DNA of 55,939 nt from Solobacterium sp. (lineage in GTDB: Bacteria; Bacillota_I; Bacilli_A; Erysipelotrichales; Erysipelotrichaceae). Location of the stretch: the NCBI GenBank assembly GCA_015256455.1, contig JABZMB010000004.1, positions 1 through 55,939 on the forward strand, given 5' to 3'. This document shows positions 23,709 to 33,570 of this stretch, in pieces; positions within the stretch are counted from its first letter, which is position 1, and each line of letters begins with the position of its first letter. A model generated the notes under the pieces. That model was not told where the DNA came from. It saw only the letters and a list, made by a program, of their open reading frames with translations, and did no database searches. Both the position numbers and the translations under genes were made by a program.

Positions 23709-24414
23709 ATTGTTGTGTTTGTTGTGTTTGTTGTGTTTCTTGGGTCTGTGTTGATTCTGTGTTTTCCTTGTTTTCACTATTCTCAGTGTTTTGTTGGTTC
23801 TTTTGAGCTTCAGCTTCAGCAGCTGCTGCAGCTTCTGCTGCTTTTCTAGCTTCTACTGCATCTCTTAACGCCTGAGCAATTTCTGGATTCTTAGGACTAC
23901 TTACTAATTGATACTGTGGGGCACTCATTGCGGATGTCTTTGTAAAGATACCGTAAATGAAATTATCCTTATCACGTCCATCTTTCATGTTAGAAGTATG
24001 AATTTCTAAATCATACATCTTCATATCATTGCCTTGTGAGAAGTATACATTTGGATCTAAGATTGCGACCACTGCCTCATAAGCACGTCCACTCACATCT
24101 TGAACCACTTCTGCTGTTGACTCCTCTGCTACATCGACGTACACACGTAATGTACCAGTTGCTAGGTGTACACTATGGCCTGTTACACCATCAAGTTTAC
24201 CAACTGCTTCATCAACTTGCTTTAGCTGATCCTTTGTAATTGCAGGATTTAAATCATTTTCATAACGGTTACCCAATACTGGTGAATGGGAATCCATATA
24301 TGTCGATGCTAGCATCCAACCAAAGTAAATCGCTGGTGCAAGAATCAATATCAAGCATACTGTAAATACAATATGCACAAGTTTTAATCTGGGTTTTCTG
24401 TTTTTCTGTGTCAT
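23707..24414 (-). CDS. Membrane-anchored protein with Gln/Thr-rich tail, unknown function
   Basis: A 235-residue protein with a basic start (TQKNRKPRLKLVH), one transmembrane helix (about 13-33), an extracellular mixed alpha/beta region (about 50-165), an Ala/Glu-rich helix (EARKAAEAAAAAEAEAQK), and a low-complexity tail ending in QETQQTQQTQQ. The tail is encoded by short direct DNA repeats (TTGTGTTTG units at 23713-23745). It lies at the end of the gatCAB run, where Bacillus carries the unrelated lipoprotein CamS, so it may share only the position. No domain is recognised. Confidence 0.8.
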   Translation of the reverse strand: MTQKNRKPRLKLVHIVFTVCLILILAPAIYFGWMLASTYMDSHSPVLGNRYENDLNPAITKDQLKQVDEAVGKLDGVTGHSVHLATGTLRVYVDVAEESTAEVVQDVSGRAYEAVVAILDPNVYFSQGNDMKMYDLEIHTSNMKDGRDKDNFIYGIFTKTSAMSAPQYQLVSSPKNPEIAQALRDAVEARKAAEAAAAAEAEAQKNQQNTENSENKENTESTQTQETQQTQQTQQ

Positions 24415-24462
24415 ATTACTCTCCGTACTTATTGTAGTCTTTTTCTGAGAAATACGCCAGTC

Positions 24463-25896
24463 TTAATCATGGACGCGTTTTTTAAGCTCTTCCTCTAAGA
24501 TTTGAGATACCATTCCTGGATTAGCCTGTCCCTTAGATTTCTTCATAACTTGTCCAACTAAGAAGCCCACTGCACGACCCTTACCATTCTTGTAATCTTC
24601 GATTGCTTGTGCATTTGCGTCGAGCACTTCATTAACCATTGCAGTTAACGCCGAACTATCGGAAACTTGTTTCAAGCCCTTTTCTTCAGCTGCTACTTCT
24701 GGATCTTTACCTAGCATCAAGTCATCACATAATTGTTTTGCTTGTGCAGAAGATACTTTTCCTTCGTCCACTAACGCAATCATCTTGGCAAGCATTTCTG
24801 GTTTTAATTCTGATTTATCAATGCTTGTTTCATGTTTGTTGAGCCATGCGCTTACTTCGCCTAACAGCCAGTTACATGCAGCCTTTGCATTTGTTGTATA
24901 CTTCATAACTTCTTCGAAGAACTTAGACATTTCCATATCAGCGATTAAGATGCGAATGTCATGTTCACTTAATGCGTATTGTTTTGCATAACGTTCTTTT
25001 CTTGCTTCAGGAAGCTCTGGCATATGTTCTTGAATATCTTGAATCCAAGAAGGATCTAGTTGTATTGGGAAAATATTTGGTTCAGGGAAGAATTTATAAT
25101 CCACAGAACCTTCCTTACGACGCATCATGACTGTTGTATTTGTCTTTTCGTCGTAACGACGTGTTTCCTGATGAATCACTTCACCTGCTTCTAATAGTTT
25201 CTTCTGACGTTGAATTTCATACTCTACAGCTTTACCGACATGGGAGATAGAGTTTAAGTTCTTGATTTCATTTTTAACACCTAACTTATCAGAACCCTTT
25301 GGTGCGATAGAGACGTTAACGTCACAACGCATGGAGCCTTCTTCCATCTTACAATCAGATACTCCGATATAGAATAGTGTCTGACGAAGTGCTTCAACGT
25401 AAGCTTCTGCTTCTTCTCCAGTCTTCATATCTGGACAAGATACAATTTCAATCAGTGGAGTTCCAGCACGGTTAAAGTCTAATAATGAAAACTTTGTTAA
25501 GTGGAACTGCTTTGCTGTATCTTCTTCCATGTGAATACGTTCGATACGTATCTTTTTCTTCCCAGTGCTTGTATTAATTTCAATATATCCATTTCTTCCA
25601 ATTGGATGGAATTGTTGGGTAATCTGGAATCCCTTTGGTAAGTCTGAATAGTAATAGTTTTTACGATCAAACTTTACAAGTGGATCAATTTCTAAGTGTA
25701 GTGCAGTACATGCTTGAATGGCTTTCTTAACTGCTTCTACATTCACTGAAGGAAGTGTGCCTGGATGGCCTAAGTCAATCTCATTCACACAAGTATTTGC
25801 TTTGCGGCCAAAGGAAGTTGGCGCACCAGAGAACATCTTTGTGTTTGTCTTTAACTGACAGTGAATTTCAATACCTATGGTTGCTTCGTATTCCAT
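24463..25896 (-). CDS. gatB: Asp-tRNA(Asn)/Glu-tRNA(Gln) amidotransferase subunit B
   Basis: tRNA-binding and amidotransfer subunit of GatCAB, which converts mischarged Glu-tRNA(Gln) and/or Asp-tRNA(Asn). The 477 residues match the usual length. The N-terminus (YEATIGIEIHCQLKTNTKMFSGA) is the classic GatB start, followed by the KNYYYSDLPKGFQITQ motif and the C-terminal YqeY-like helical domain. It begins at the last base of gatA, so translation is coupled. Order gatC-gatA-gatB is standard. Confidence 0.97.
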   Translation of the reverse strand: MEYEATIGIEIHCQLKTNTKMFSGAPTSFGRKANTCVNEIDLGHPGTLPSVNVEAVKKAIQACTALHLEIDPLVKFDRKNYYYSDLPKGFQITQQFHPIGRNGYIEINTSTGKKKIRIERIHMEEDTAKQFHLTKFSLLDFNRAGTPLIEIVSCPDMKTGEEAEAYVEALRQTLFYIGVSDCKMEEGSMRCDVNVSIAPKGSDKLGVKNEIKNLNSISHVGKAVEYEIQRQKKLLEAGEVIHQETRRYDEKTNTTVMMRRKEGSVDYKFFPEPNIFPIQLDPSWIQDIQEHMPELPEARKERYAKQYALSEHDIRILIADMEMSKFFEEVMKYTTNAKAACNWLLGEVSAWLNKHETSIDKSELKPEMLAKMIALVDEGKVSSAQAKQLCDDLMLGKDPEVAAEEKGLKQVSDSSALTAMVNEVLDANAQAIEDYKNGKGRAVGFLVGQVMKKSKGQANPGMVSQILEEELKKRVHD

Positions 25897-27311
25897 TATT
25901 TCACCTCCGTCTGCAAATCCCTTAAACCTGTGATGTCTTCAATTGCCTTTGCAATTGTAAACATTGTGCTCTCATGCCATGCTGGGCATGTTAGGTTTAC
26001 ACCAATTGGGCAACCTTCTTCAAATCCCATTGGAACTGTCATCGAAGGATCACCAGAGAAGTTTGCCATTGCCATATAGTTTTCTGCTACTAAGTAGTCA
26101 GTTGATAACTTATCATCATTATTGATTTCATCAATGAATGGTGCGATTGTGCCACTGGCTGGAGCGAGAATACAATCATATTCTTTAAAGCATTCCTTCA
26201 TCGCATTAACAATTAAACGTCTAACCTTCTGTGCCTTACGGAAGATACGCTCTTGATTCGCTTCAAATAAGCCATATGATCCAATGACAAATCTTCTACG
26301 AATCAAAGGTCCAAAGCCCTTTGTACGTGAGTTTGTCATGATTTCTTGCATATCCGCACCATCTTCACGCACACCAAAACGAATACCGTCTAGGTTTGAG
26401 TGATTGGAAGCCGCTTCACAGTTAGCGATTGTATAGTACGTAGGCAAGATTGCACGCATGAGCTTATCATCAAAGTGATACATATCTACCACAGCACCTG
26501 CTGCCTTGAGCTTATCTACAAGTTCGTTAAACATCTTCACTGTTTCTAGATTAGATACACTATCGATGACATTACCGAGTATCGCAATCTTCTTACCTTG
26601 GATACTATCATTAAGTGCATCTGTGTAATGTTCAACTGGACGATTTGATGAAGTAACATCTAAATCATCACGTCCTGCTAGTACTTCTAATGTAATGCAT
26701 GCGTCTTCGACGGATCTTGTAAAGTAACCTACATGATCCAAAGAAGATGCGTATGGAATAATACCGTAACGGCTGATTCTACCGTACGTTGGTTTTACAC
26801 CAACGATACCGCAATAGGATGCAGGTTTTCTAACAGAGTCACCTGTATCTGAACCGATTGCCATTGGTACAACACCAGCTGCCACAAGCGCTGCTGAGCC
26901 ACCAGAAGATCCACCTGTCATACGACGTGTATCCCATGGGTTATGTGCTGCACCTGTAAAGCATGTTAAGTTTGTACCACCCATTGCAAGTTCATCCATA
27001 GATGCCTTCGCAATACATACCGCACCTGCTTCACGTAATTTCTTTGTGATTGTCGCATCATAGATTGGGAAATAGTTAGAGAGAATACGTGAACCTGAAG
27101 TTGTACGAATTCCCTTTGTATTTACGTTATCTTTAATCGCAATTGGAACACCATGCAGTAAACCACCTTCTGGTAGTTGTGCTAATTGATCCTTTGGATC
27201 AACAAATGTGATGACTGCGTTTAGTTTATCCTGTAATTCCTGTGCTTTTGCATAAGCTTCTTCACAGCGAGCAGTAATATCTGCTGGATGATTTACCATA
27301 TCTTTAATCAT
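25896..27311 (-). CDS. gatA: Asp-tRNA(Asn)/Glu-tRNA(Gln) amidotransferase subunit A
   Basis: Amidase subunit that hydrolyses glutamine to supply ammonia to GatB. The 471-residue protein carries the amidase-signature triad: Lys in VPIAIKDNV, the first Ser in GGSSGGSAALVAAG, and the nucleophile Ser in SDTGDSVRKPAS. The common family form of the last motif is TGGS; here a Gly is Asp, possibly a lineage trait. It overlaps gatC by one base and gatB by one base. Confidence 0.97.
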   Translation of the reverse strand: MIKDMVNHPADITARCEEAYAKAQELQDKLNAVITFVDPKDQLAQLPEGGLLHGVPIAIKDNVNTKGIRTTSGSRILSNYFPIYDATITKKLREAGAVCIAKASMDELAMGGTNLTCFTGAAHNPWDTRRMTGGSSGGSAALVAAGVVPMAIGSDTGDSVRKPASYCGIVGVKPTYGRISRYGIIPYASSLDHVGYFTRSVEDACITLEVLAGRDDLDVTSSNRPVEHYTDALNDSIQGKKIAILGNVIDSVSNLETVKMFNELVDKLKAAGAVVDMYHFDDKLMRAILPTYYTIANCEAASNHSNLDGIRFGVREDGADMQEIMTNSRTKGFGPLIRRRFVIGSYGLFEANQERIFRKAQKVRRLIVNAMKECFKEYDCILAPASGTIAPFIDEINNDDKLSTDYLVAENYMAMANFSGDPSMTVPMGFEEGCPIGVNLTCPAWHESTMFTIAKAIEDITGLRDLQTEVK

Positions 27312-27607
27312 TACTTCACCACCTTTGGTAGAACAAAATGTCCTTCCAATTTCTTCGTTACATTTCTCATCGCATCATCTTGAGAGATCACATGATCTGG
27401 CTCATCGTGACGGATGTATGTTGTTGGTTCTTCAAACGGATAAATCATTTCCTCTACACCGTCTGTATCAATTTCTTCCATAATCGCAAACTGCTTTTCT
27501 AACGTACCAAACTCCTTAACTAGTTCGTCTGCTTCTTCGTCTGATAGGTTAAACATCAGTTGATTTGCTAACTTTTGGAAGTATTCTCTATCTTTGTTTT
27601 CTACCAT
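27311..27607 (-). CDS. gatC: Asp-tRNA(Asn)/Glu-tRNA(Gln) amidotransferase subunit C
   Basis: Small stabilising subunit of GatCAB, 98 residues, with the usual LANQLMFNLSDEEADELVKEF helix and a C-terminal PTTYIRHDEPDHV segment close to the classic LRxDxV motif. It is the first gene of gatCAB, 61 bases after ligA, and probably belongs to the same transcript. Confidence 0.94.
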   Translation of the reverse strand: MVENKDREYFQKLANQLMFNLSDEEADELVKEFGTLEKQFAIMEEIDTDGVEEMIYPFEEPTTYIRHDEPDHVISQDDAMRNVTKKLEGHFVLPKVVK

Positions 27608-27668
27608 GATTTATACCTCGTTTCTCGCTGATATATTTTAGCCTTAAATAGCGATTTTATCAATGTTA

Positions 27669-29645
27669 TCAATCCTTTACAAAGCGAGCAATAAACTCTT
27701 CTTCTGAAAGAATTGGAATGTTGAGTTGTTTTGCTTTTGTATTTTTGGATGATGACGAAGTCACATCGTTATTAATTAGATAATTGGTTGATTTGGATAC
27801 AGAGCCTGTTACCTTACCACCCTGTGATTCAATATAGGCCTTTAGCTCATTACGATTTGCGTAATGATGTACATCCCCTGTCACAACAAAGGTTAGTCCT
27901 TCGCAAAGATTACCACTTGCGACTGTATTCGAACGTTGTACTGTAATTTCATCTAATAGGTCTTCAAGTTGTGCAATATTTTCTGGATCTTTGCACCAAC
28001 TGACAAAGGCATTAGATTTTTCAGGTCCAATTCCATCGATGGAACTAAATACCTCTGTTGTCTCTGTATTTCTTGCGATACTAACCAGTTCTCTAAATGG
28101 ATAGACAGAGAGTAATCGTTTTGCGACATCTTTACCAATCAAAGGAATATTCAGGGCATAAACAAGTTTTGTTTCGTCAATCTCTCTTGCTCGATCAATT
28201 GATTCCATGATATTCGCTGCCGACTTTTCACCAAACCCTTCTAAATCTGTGATTTCTTCGTGGTGTTTGGATAAGCGGAAGATATCTCCATACTTTGTAA
28301 TCCATCCTTCATTGATGAATCTTGCTAGTGTTTGTTCTGAGATACCATCGATATCCATACCTGCCTTTGACACAAAGCGATTAAATTTCTTTAGTTTTTT
28401 AGCCGGACAGCTTGGATTTGTACATTTGAGTGTTTCTGTGCCACGCTCACTCATATCCACAATTGTCTTACTATGACATACAGGACAGGTTTCTGGGATA
28501 TGGAAACTTCCAACCGCATGTTTCACACTGATGACCTTTGGGATGATCTTATTTGCTTTGATAACTTCTAATTCACTTCCTGCATCACCAATACCTAAAC
28601 GTTTACACTCACTAATATTACAGAGAGATGCACGTTTGACGGTTGTACCTTCGATTTCTACTGGAGTAAAAACTGCTACTGGTGTAATGGTAGATGCAGC
28701 ACAAGACCACTCGATATATTCGAGTTTGGAGAGTACAGATTCATCTTGCCACTTAAACGCAAAACCTGCTCTAGTCGCATGATGCCCTGTAACAGAACCA
28801 CTTGATGCATATTCTGTATCGTCATAGACAACAACCAAACCATCGACTGGATATGGATTGATTGCATTTGTAACTTTCTTTGTCCATTTCTCGATTTCTT
28901 TGTTGATATTTGCAAGTGTTGGATGTTCTATACACTCACGTTCAACAACTTGGAAACCTAGCTTCTCCATATAGTCCATACGCTTGCCCCAAGATGTAAT
29001 TTCTTCTTCCGTGTACACAAGTGTAAATGGAATCCAATGAATCTGACGTTTCTTTACTTCTTCGATATCTTTTAGGGTTAATGAACCGGACGCAAGGTTT
29101 CTTGGATTTGCGTAATCTTCGCCAGACTCCATCACAAACTGATTAAAGTCTTCGTATGAAATTACCGCTTCACCACGGATAACAAGATGTCCCTTTTCAG
29201 AGATAGTCTGTGGAATTCCATGGATTGCCGTGGATAAATGGGTAATGTTTGTACCAACATGACCATCTCCACGGGTAACAACTTTGCTTAACTTGCCATT
29301 ATCATATGTCACCACTAGTGTTAAACCATCTAGTTTCCATGAAATCCAGATCGGTTTTCCTTCTGCCCACTTTTCAATTTCTTCTGGCTTCTTTGTTTTC
29401 GCAAGTGATAAAGCCAAGAATTCATGAGCCTCTTTTTGGCCTGCGGTATGGTCGCTAGAGACTTTCATTGTTGGAGAGTCTTCTAACACAACACCAGTTT
29501 CTTCTTCTAATTTTTTCAGTCGATCAAATAAGGCATCCCATTCATAGTCTGTCATCTGTTCTGCCTTACCGTCATAGTATGCATCAGCTGCTTGATTTAA
29601 CTGTGCGACCATCTGTCGCATAAGTTCTAATTTATCTTCGCTCAT
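27669..29645 (-). CDS. ligA: NAD-dependent DNA ligase
   Basis: Seals nicks in replication and repair using NAD. The 658-residue protein shows the adenylation motif KLDG with its catalytic Lys (ISWKLDGLTL), the four-Cys zinc finger (CPVCHSKT...CTNPSCPAKK), helix-hairpin-helix repeats, and a C-terminal BRCT domain (GLTFVVTGDVHHYANRNELK). It starts one base after pcrA, with AAGGAG in front of the ATG. The pcrA-ligA-gatCAB order is conserved in Firmicutes. Confidence 0.97.
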   Translation of the reverse strand: MSEDKLELMRQMVAQLNQAADAYYDGKAEQMTDYEWDALFDRLKKLEEETGVVLEDSPTMKVSSDHTAGQKEAHEFLALSLAKTKKPEEIEKWAEGKPIWISWKLDGLTLVVTYDNGKLSKVVTRGDGHVGTNITHLSTAIHGIPQTISEKGHLVIRGEAVISYEDFNQFVMESGEDYANPRNLASGSLTLKDIEEVKKRQIHWIPFTLVYTEEEITSWGKRMDYMEKLGFQVVERECIEHPTLANINKEIEKWTKKVTNAINPYPVDGLVVVYDDTEYASSGSVTGHHATRAGFAFKWQDESVLSKLEYIEWSCAASTITPVAVFTPVEIEGTTVKRASLCNISECKRLGIGDAGSELEVIKANKIIPKVISVKHAVGSFHIPETCPVCHSKTIVDMSERGTETLKCTNPSCPAKKLKKFNRFVSKAGMDIDGISEQTLARFINEGWITKYGDIFRLSKHHEEITDLEGFGEKSAANIMESIDRAREIDETKLVYALNIPLIGKDVAKRLLSVYPFRELVSIARNTETTEVFSSIDGIGPEKSNAFVSWCKDPENIAQLEDLLDEITVQRSNTVASGNLCEGLTFVVTGDVHHYANRNELKAYIESQGGKVTGSVSKSTNYLINNDVTSSSSKNTKAKQLNIPILSEEEFIARFVKD

Positions 29646-29646
29646 G

Positions 29647-31824
29647 TTAACTCCTTAAATCTGTCTTTTTCTTGATACTTGGATGTCCTGCTGCCACCTT
29701 CTTGACGCCAAATGGATATGGGAATGCGATTTCCGCAATCTCATTTTTGATACTGATAACTAAGCCTTCACCAAACTTTGCATGAATGACTGTATCACCC
29801 TTCTTTAATCCTGAAGGTTTTGCCTTTGCCATCTGTTGTGTAAAGGAGGAAGCACTATTATCAAATAATCTTTCTGATAAACGAACATCTCTTTGTGCAT
29901 TCCCTGCATGCATGCCTGAGCCTAGATGCTCGATATACTCTGCATCGATTTCTTCGATAAAGCGTGAAGTTGTTCGTACGCGCTGAAGAATCATGGAGAA
30001 TCCACCTGCTTCTGTTAGATAGAGTTTATTTCTAGCTCTTGTAAATGCAACGTACGCAAGACGTCGTTCTTCTTCCACACCACGATGACTTTCATTCACT
30101 GCTCGCTCATTAGGGAATATACCTTCATTCATATCTGAAATAAACACAGTATCAAATTCCAAACCTTTAGCCGCATGAACTGTCATTAACTGCACAAAGT
30201 CACTTGCCAGTGTCTCTTCGCGGTCACCATAGAGGGATACCAACTGTAAGTATTCATCAAGACTACTTTCTGGATACGTCTCAGAGAATTCTTTTACATC
30301 ATCAATCAATTCTTTTAAGTTTTCAATACGATCTTGTTCCTTGGCTTCAGTTAACATCGCACGATAACCACTTTCTTCGATGATTTGCTCAAATAGCTTG
30401 AAGATTTCAACCTCTCCACTATTTGCACGCTTACGCCATGATTCAACCATGTTTACAAAGTTCTCCATGGTTGTTAACATCTTGCCGCTAAATAGAGAAC
30501 TGTCTTTTAATACTTCATACATAGAAGTATTTCTTGCGCGTGCAGTTTCCACAATTAAATCCATCGTCTTATTTCCAATTCCACGCTTTGGACGATTGAG
30601 AATACGTTGTAGAGCAAGATCATCTGCTGTCGTTACCATACGTAAGTAACATAGGGCATCTTTTACTTCCTGACGTTCATAGAAACGTGTACCACCATAG
30701 ATGATATATGGAATTCTTTCATCAAGTAGTGCTTTTTCTAAGGAACGAGATAAGTAATTGGAACGATATAAAATCGCAATGTCATGATAACTCTTGCCTT
30801 CACGATGTAAACTAGAAATCTTCCCCGCAATCCAAGCAGCCTGATATTCATCACTCGCTGCAGAATAGTGGGTAATCTTTTCATCGCTATGACGATTTGT
30901 AAATAGTTCTTTATCTACACGATATTTATTATTTTTAATGACAGAGTTTGCACCGTTGAGGATTGCCTCAACAGAACGATAATTTTCATTTAGAATGATT
31001 GTCTTAGCTTGTGGATAGTCCTTAGCAAAGTTCATAATGATATTTACATCCGCACCACGCCACGTATAGATTGTCTGATCTGGGTCACCTACTACAAGTA
31101 GGTTATTATTTGGACCTGTTAATTGGTTGATTAATTCGTATTGTTTTTTATCGATATCCTGGAACTCATCTACCAAGATATAGTTAAAATGTCTTTGCCA
31201 TTTCTCTAGGATTTCTGGGAATTTCGCAAACATGCGTACAGTCCATAAAATCAAATCATCAAAGTCTAATGCATATAAATCTCTTTGACGCTTGTCATAG
31301 AACGCATATATCTCTGCCTTTACTTTATCCGCATGATAATCACCAGCCAAAACAAGCGCTCTTTCTGGTGTAATATCTGCGGTTTTATTATTGGCAATGT
31401 AGTCTAACATAGAACTATAGGAATATGTTGTCGCATCAATTCCTTGTAACTTATACGCTTCCTTGAGTACAGACTTTTGGTCTTCTGTATCCATGATAGT
31501 AAAGTTACGTGGATATCCCATCGCAATAATATCTTCGCGTAGAATACGTACACATAAGGAGTGGATAGTACTTACCCATGGTGCACTTGTCTGACTAGCA
31601 AGCATATTACGAACACGCTCTTTCATTTCATTGGCTGCTTTGTTGGTAAATGTGATTGCCAAAATCTTCGTCGGCCACACATTTTCATCTTCAATCAAAT
31701 GCACAATGCGCATTGTTAAAACTCTCGTCTTACCTGAACCTGCACCCGCAATAATTCTGAGGTACTTTTCTTTGGATAAGACTGCATCTTTTTGGTTTTC
31801 ATTTAAACTATTTATATCAATCAT
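29647..31824 (-). CDS. pcrA: ATP-dependent DNA helicase PcrA/UvrD family
   Basis: SF1A 3'-5' helicase for repair and rolling-circle replication, 725 residues. Motifs include the Q motif LNENQKDAV, Walker A AGAGSGKTRVL, DEFQDID, QTIYTWRGAD, the VMTVHAAKGLEFD region, and AYVAFTRAR; a C-terminal Tudor-like tail (KKGDTVIHAKFGEG) binds RNA polymerase in relatives. The ATG at 31824 gives the usual PcrA length and has GGAG nine bases upstream; longer in-frame starts would add 67 residues without family support. Confidence 0.96.
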   Translation of the reverse strand: MIDINSLNENQKDAVLSKEKYLRIIAGAGSGKTRVLTMRIVHLIEDENVWPTKILAITFTNKAANEMKERVRNMLASQTSAPWVSTIHSLCVRILREDIIAMGYPRNFTIMDTEDQKSVLKEAYKLQGIDATTYSYSSMLDYIANNKTADITPERALVLAGDYHADKVKAEIYAFYDKRQRDLYALDFDDLILWTVRMFAKFPEILEKWQRHFNYILVDEFQDIDKKQYELINQLTGPNNNLLVVGDPDQTIYTWRGADVNIIMNFAKDYPQAKTIILNENYRSVEAILNGANSVIKNNKYRVDKELFTNRHSDEKITHYSAASDEYQAAWIAGKISSLHREGKSYHDIAILYRSNYLSRSLEKALLDERIPYIIYGGTRFYERQEVKDALCYLRMVTTADDLALQRILNRPKRGIGNKTMDLIVETARARNTSMYEVLKDSSLFSGKMLTTMENFVNMVESWRKRANSGEVEIFKLFEQIIEESGYRAMLTEAKEQDRIENLKELIDDVKEFSETYPESSLDEYLQLVSLYGDREETLASDFVQLMTVHAAKGLEFDTVFISDMNEGIFPNERAVNESHRGVEEERRLAYVAFTRARNKLYLTEAGGFSMILQRVRTTSRFIEEIDAEYIEHLGSGMHAGNAQRDVRLSERLFDNSASSFTQQMAKAKPSGLKKGDTVIHAKFGEGLVISIKNEIAEIAFPYPFGVKKVAAGHPSIKKKTDLRS

Positions 31825-31903
31825 CGCTACATACTCCACATTCTGCATTACTTCATTTTGATTCAAAATAACAATTTCGGTAAATCTATTTCCCGTAGGT
31901 TCT

Positions 31904-31912
31904 ATTATACCA
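31904..31912 (-). promoter_or_regulatory. Extended -10 promoter of pcrA
   Basis: The minus strand reads TGGTATAAT with the -10 hexamer at 31904-31909, 80 bases before the pcrA start. No good -35 is seen. Confidence 0.55.
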
Positions 31913-31996
31913 TTGACTACCCTCGATGAGGGGCTGTAGCACAATGTAAATATATTATTTTCTTTTCTGAAACCCCTAAGGAAAGCGTGCAGTTCA

Positions 31997-32005
31997 TGGT
32001 ATAAT
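31997..32005 (+). promoter_or_regulatory. Extended -10 promoter of rRNA methyltransferase gene
   Basis: TGGTATAAT with the hexamer at 32000-32005. It would start transcription near 32012, giving a leader of only about 12 bases that holds the AGAGGTAA ribosome site. It diverges from the pcrA promoter 90 bases away. Confidence 0.6.
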
Positions 32006-32023
32006 GAGCAAAGAGGTAACCCC

Positions 32024-32902
32024 ATGTCAAGAATAGCAAATCAATGGAAAGATTATACCTGCTTTGATGCAGGAAATGGCGAAAAATTAGAGCAGTGGAA
32101 AGGTATCGTTTTAAGACGTCCAGACCCACAAGCAATCTGGCCAGCAAAGCAGAATACAAACCTATGGCAAGATACAGATGCCATCTATCATCGCTCTGAT
32201 AAAGGTGGTGGTCATTGGGAGTATCGCAAGAAGCTTCCAGAATCATGGACTATCAATTATAAAGATCTTACATTCAAGGTATCCCCAACTGGTTTTAAAC
32301 ACACTGGCTTATTCCCTGAACAAGCAGTGAACTGGGATTGGATGTCTGATCTAATCAAGAAATATCCAAATGAAGAGATTCGTGTTCTCAATCTTTTTGC
32401 CTATACTGGTGGGGCTACCATGGCATGTGCCAAGGCTGGTGCTGCAGAAGTGGTACACGTAGACGCATCCAAAGGTATGGTGCAATGGGCAAAAGAAAAT
32501 CGTGACTTGTGTGGTCTTCAAAATCATAAAATTCGTTTTATCGTTGATGATTGTTTGAAGTTCGTTGAACGTGAAAAGCGCCGTGGACATACCTATCATG
32601 GTATCCTAATGGATCCACCTTCCTATGGAAGAGGTCCAAATGGTGAGATGTGGAAGTTTGAAAAAGAAGTCACAAAGCTAATCCAAGCTTGTGCAGAAAT
32701 TCTTGATAAAGACGCATTATTCTTCTTAATCAATAGCTATACCACTGGTTTTTCTTCCATTGTTTTAGATAATACACTTCGTACGATGATTTTGCCAGAT
32801 CATCCAAATGGTATTGTGGAAACTGGCGAAATTGCCCTTCCAATCGCAAATCGTGATTTACTACTCCCATGCGGAATCTATGGTAGTTGGCAGAGAAAAT
32901 GA
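32024..32902 (+). CDS. Class I SAM-dependent RNA methyltransferase
   Basis: A 292-residue methyltransferase of the RlmI/RlmK-like group. The SAM-binding motif is RVLNLFAYTGGATMACAKAGA, followed by VVHVDASKGMVQWAKEN, and the catalytic-type motif ILMDPPSYGRG. The N-terminal part lacks a PUA domain. Members modify cytosines or other bases of rRNA, but the target here is unknown. It is coupled by an ATGA overlap to an RluA-family gene, so the two probably form one rRNA modification unit. Confidence 0.88.
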   Translation: MSRIANQWKDYTCFDAGNGEKLEQWKGIVLRRPDPQAIWPAKQNTNLWQDTDAIYHRSDKGGGHWEYRKKLPESWTINYKDLTFKVSPTGFKHTGLFPEQAVNWDWMSDLIKKYPNEEIRVLNLFAYTGGATMACAKAGAAEVVHVDASKGMVQWAKENRDLCGLQNHKIRFIVDDCLKFVEREKRRGHTYHGILMDPPSYGRGPNGEMWKFEKEVTKLIQACAEILDKDALFFLINSYTTGFSSIVLDNTLRTMILPDHPNGIVETGEIALPIANRDLLLPCGIYGSWQRK

Positions 32903-33570
32903 TTAACGTCCTCTACGAAGATAACCACGTCTTATGCGTGGAAAAGCCAATCAATGTTCCTGTCATGGAAGATGATTCTCACGACATGGATTTATTAACC
33001 ATATGCAAAGAATATCTCAAAGAGAAATATCAAAAACCAGGTAACGTATATTGCGGTCTAGTACATCGATTAGATCGTCCTGTTGGTGGCGTCATGGTAT
33101 TTGCGAAGACCTCCAAAGCAGCTGCTCGTTTATCCGAGTCTGTTCGAACACACCAACTAAAGAAAGAATACCTCGCAATTCTCGACGGTATTCCTACAAA
33201 GAAGAGTGATACATTAGAAGATTATCTATCCAAGGATACTCGTACCAATACCGTCAGTGTGACTGACCCAAACCATGGCAAGAAATGTCATCTATCCTAT
33301 GAAGTCGTTGACCAAAGAGGAAGACAGTCACTTGTACACATCATACTTGGTACAGGTCGATCACATCAGATTCGCGTTCAATTCGCTAGTCGCAAATTAC
33401 CACTCATTCACGATCAACGATACAATCCACATACAACAAAAGGTCCGATTGGATTGTATGCATTCCGCTTAACATTCCCACACCCAACTTTAAAAACACC
33501 TATCGTAGTACAAGCAACCCCTACTTCATCAATATGGAAAGAATTTGAGGTGAACTATGACAAACTATAA
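32899..33570 (+). CDS. RluA-family pseudouridine synthase
   Basis: Isomerises uridines to pseudouridine in RNA. The 223-residue protein has the RluA catalytic motif LVHRLDRPVGGVMVFAKT with the catalytic Asp in HRLDR, and the later GRSHQIRVQFA motif. It has no S4 domain. The ATG at 32899 overlaps the stop of the methyltransferase gene (ATGA); an upstream TTG in frame is less likely. Confidence 0.93.
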   Translation: MINVLYEDNHVLCVEKPINVPVMEDDSHDMDLLTICKEYLKEKYQKPGNVYCGLVHRLDRPVGGVMVFAKTSKAAARLSESVRTHQLKKEYLAILDGIPTKKSDTLEDYLSKDTRTNTVSVTDPNHGKKCHLSYEVVDQRGRQSLVHIILGTGRSHQIRVQFASRKLPLIHDQRYNPHTTKGPIGLYAFRLTFPHPTLKTPIVVQATPTSSIWKEFEVNYDKL

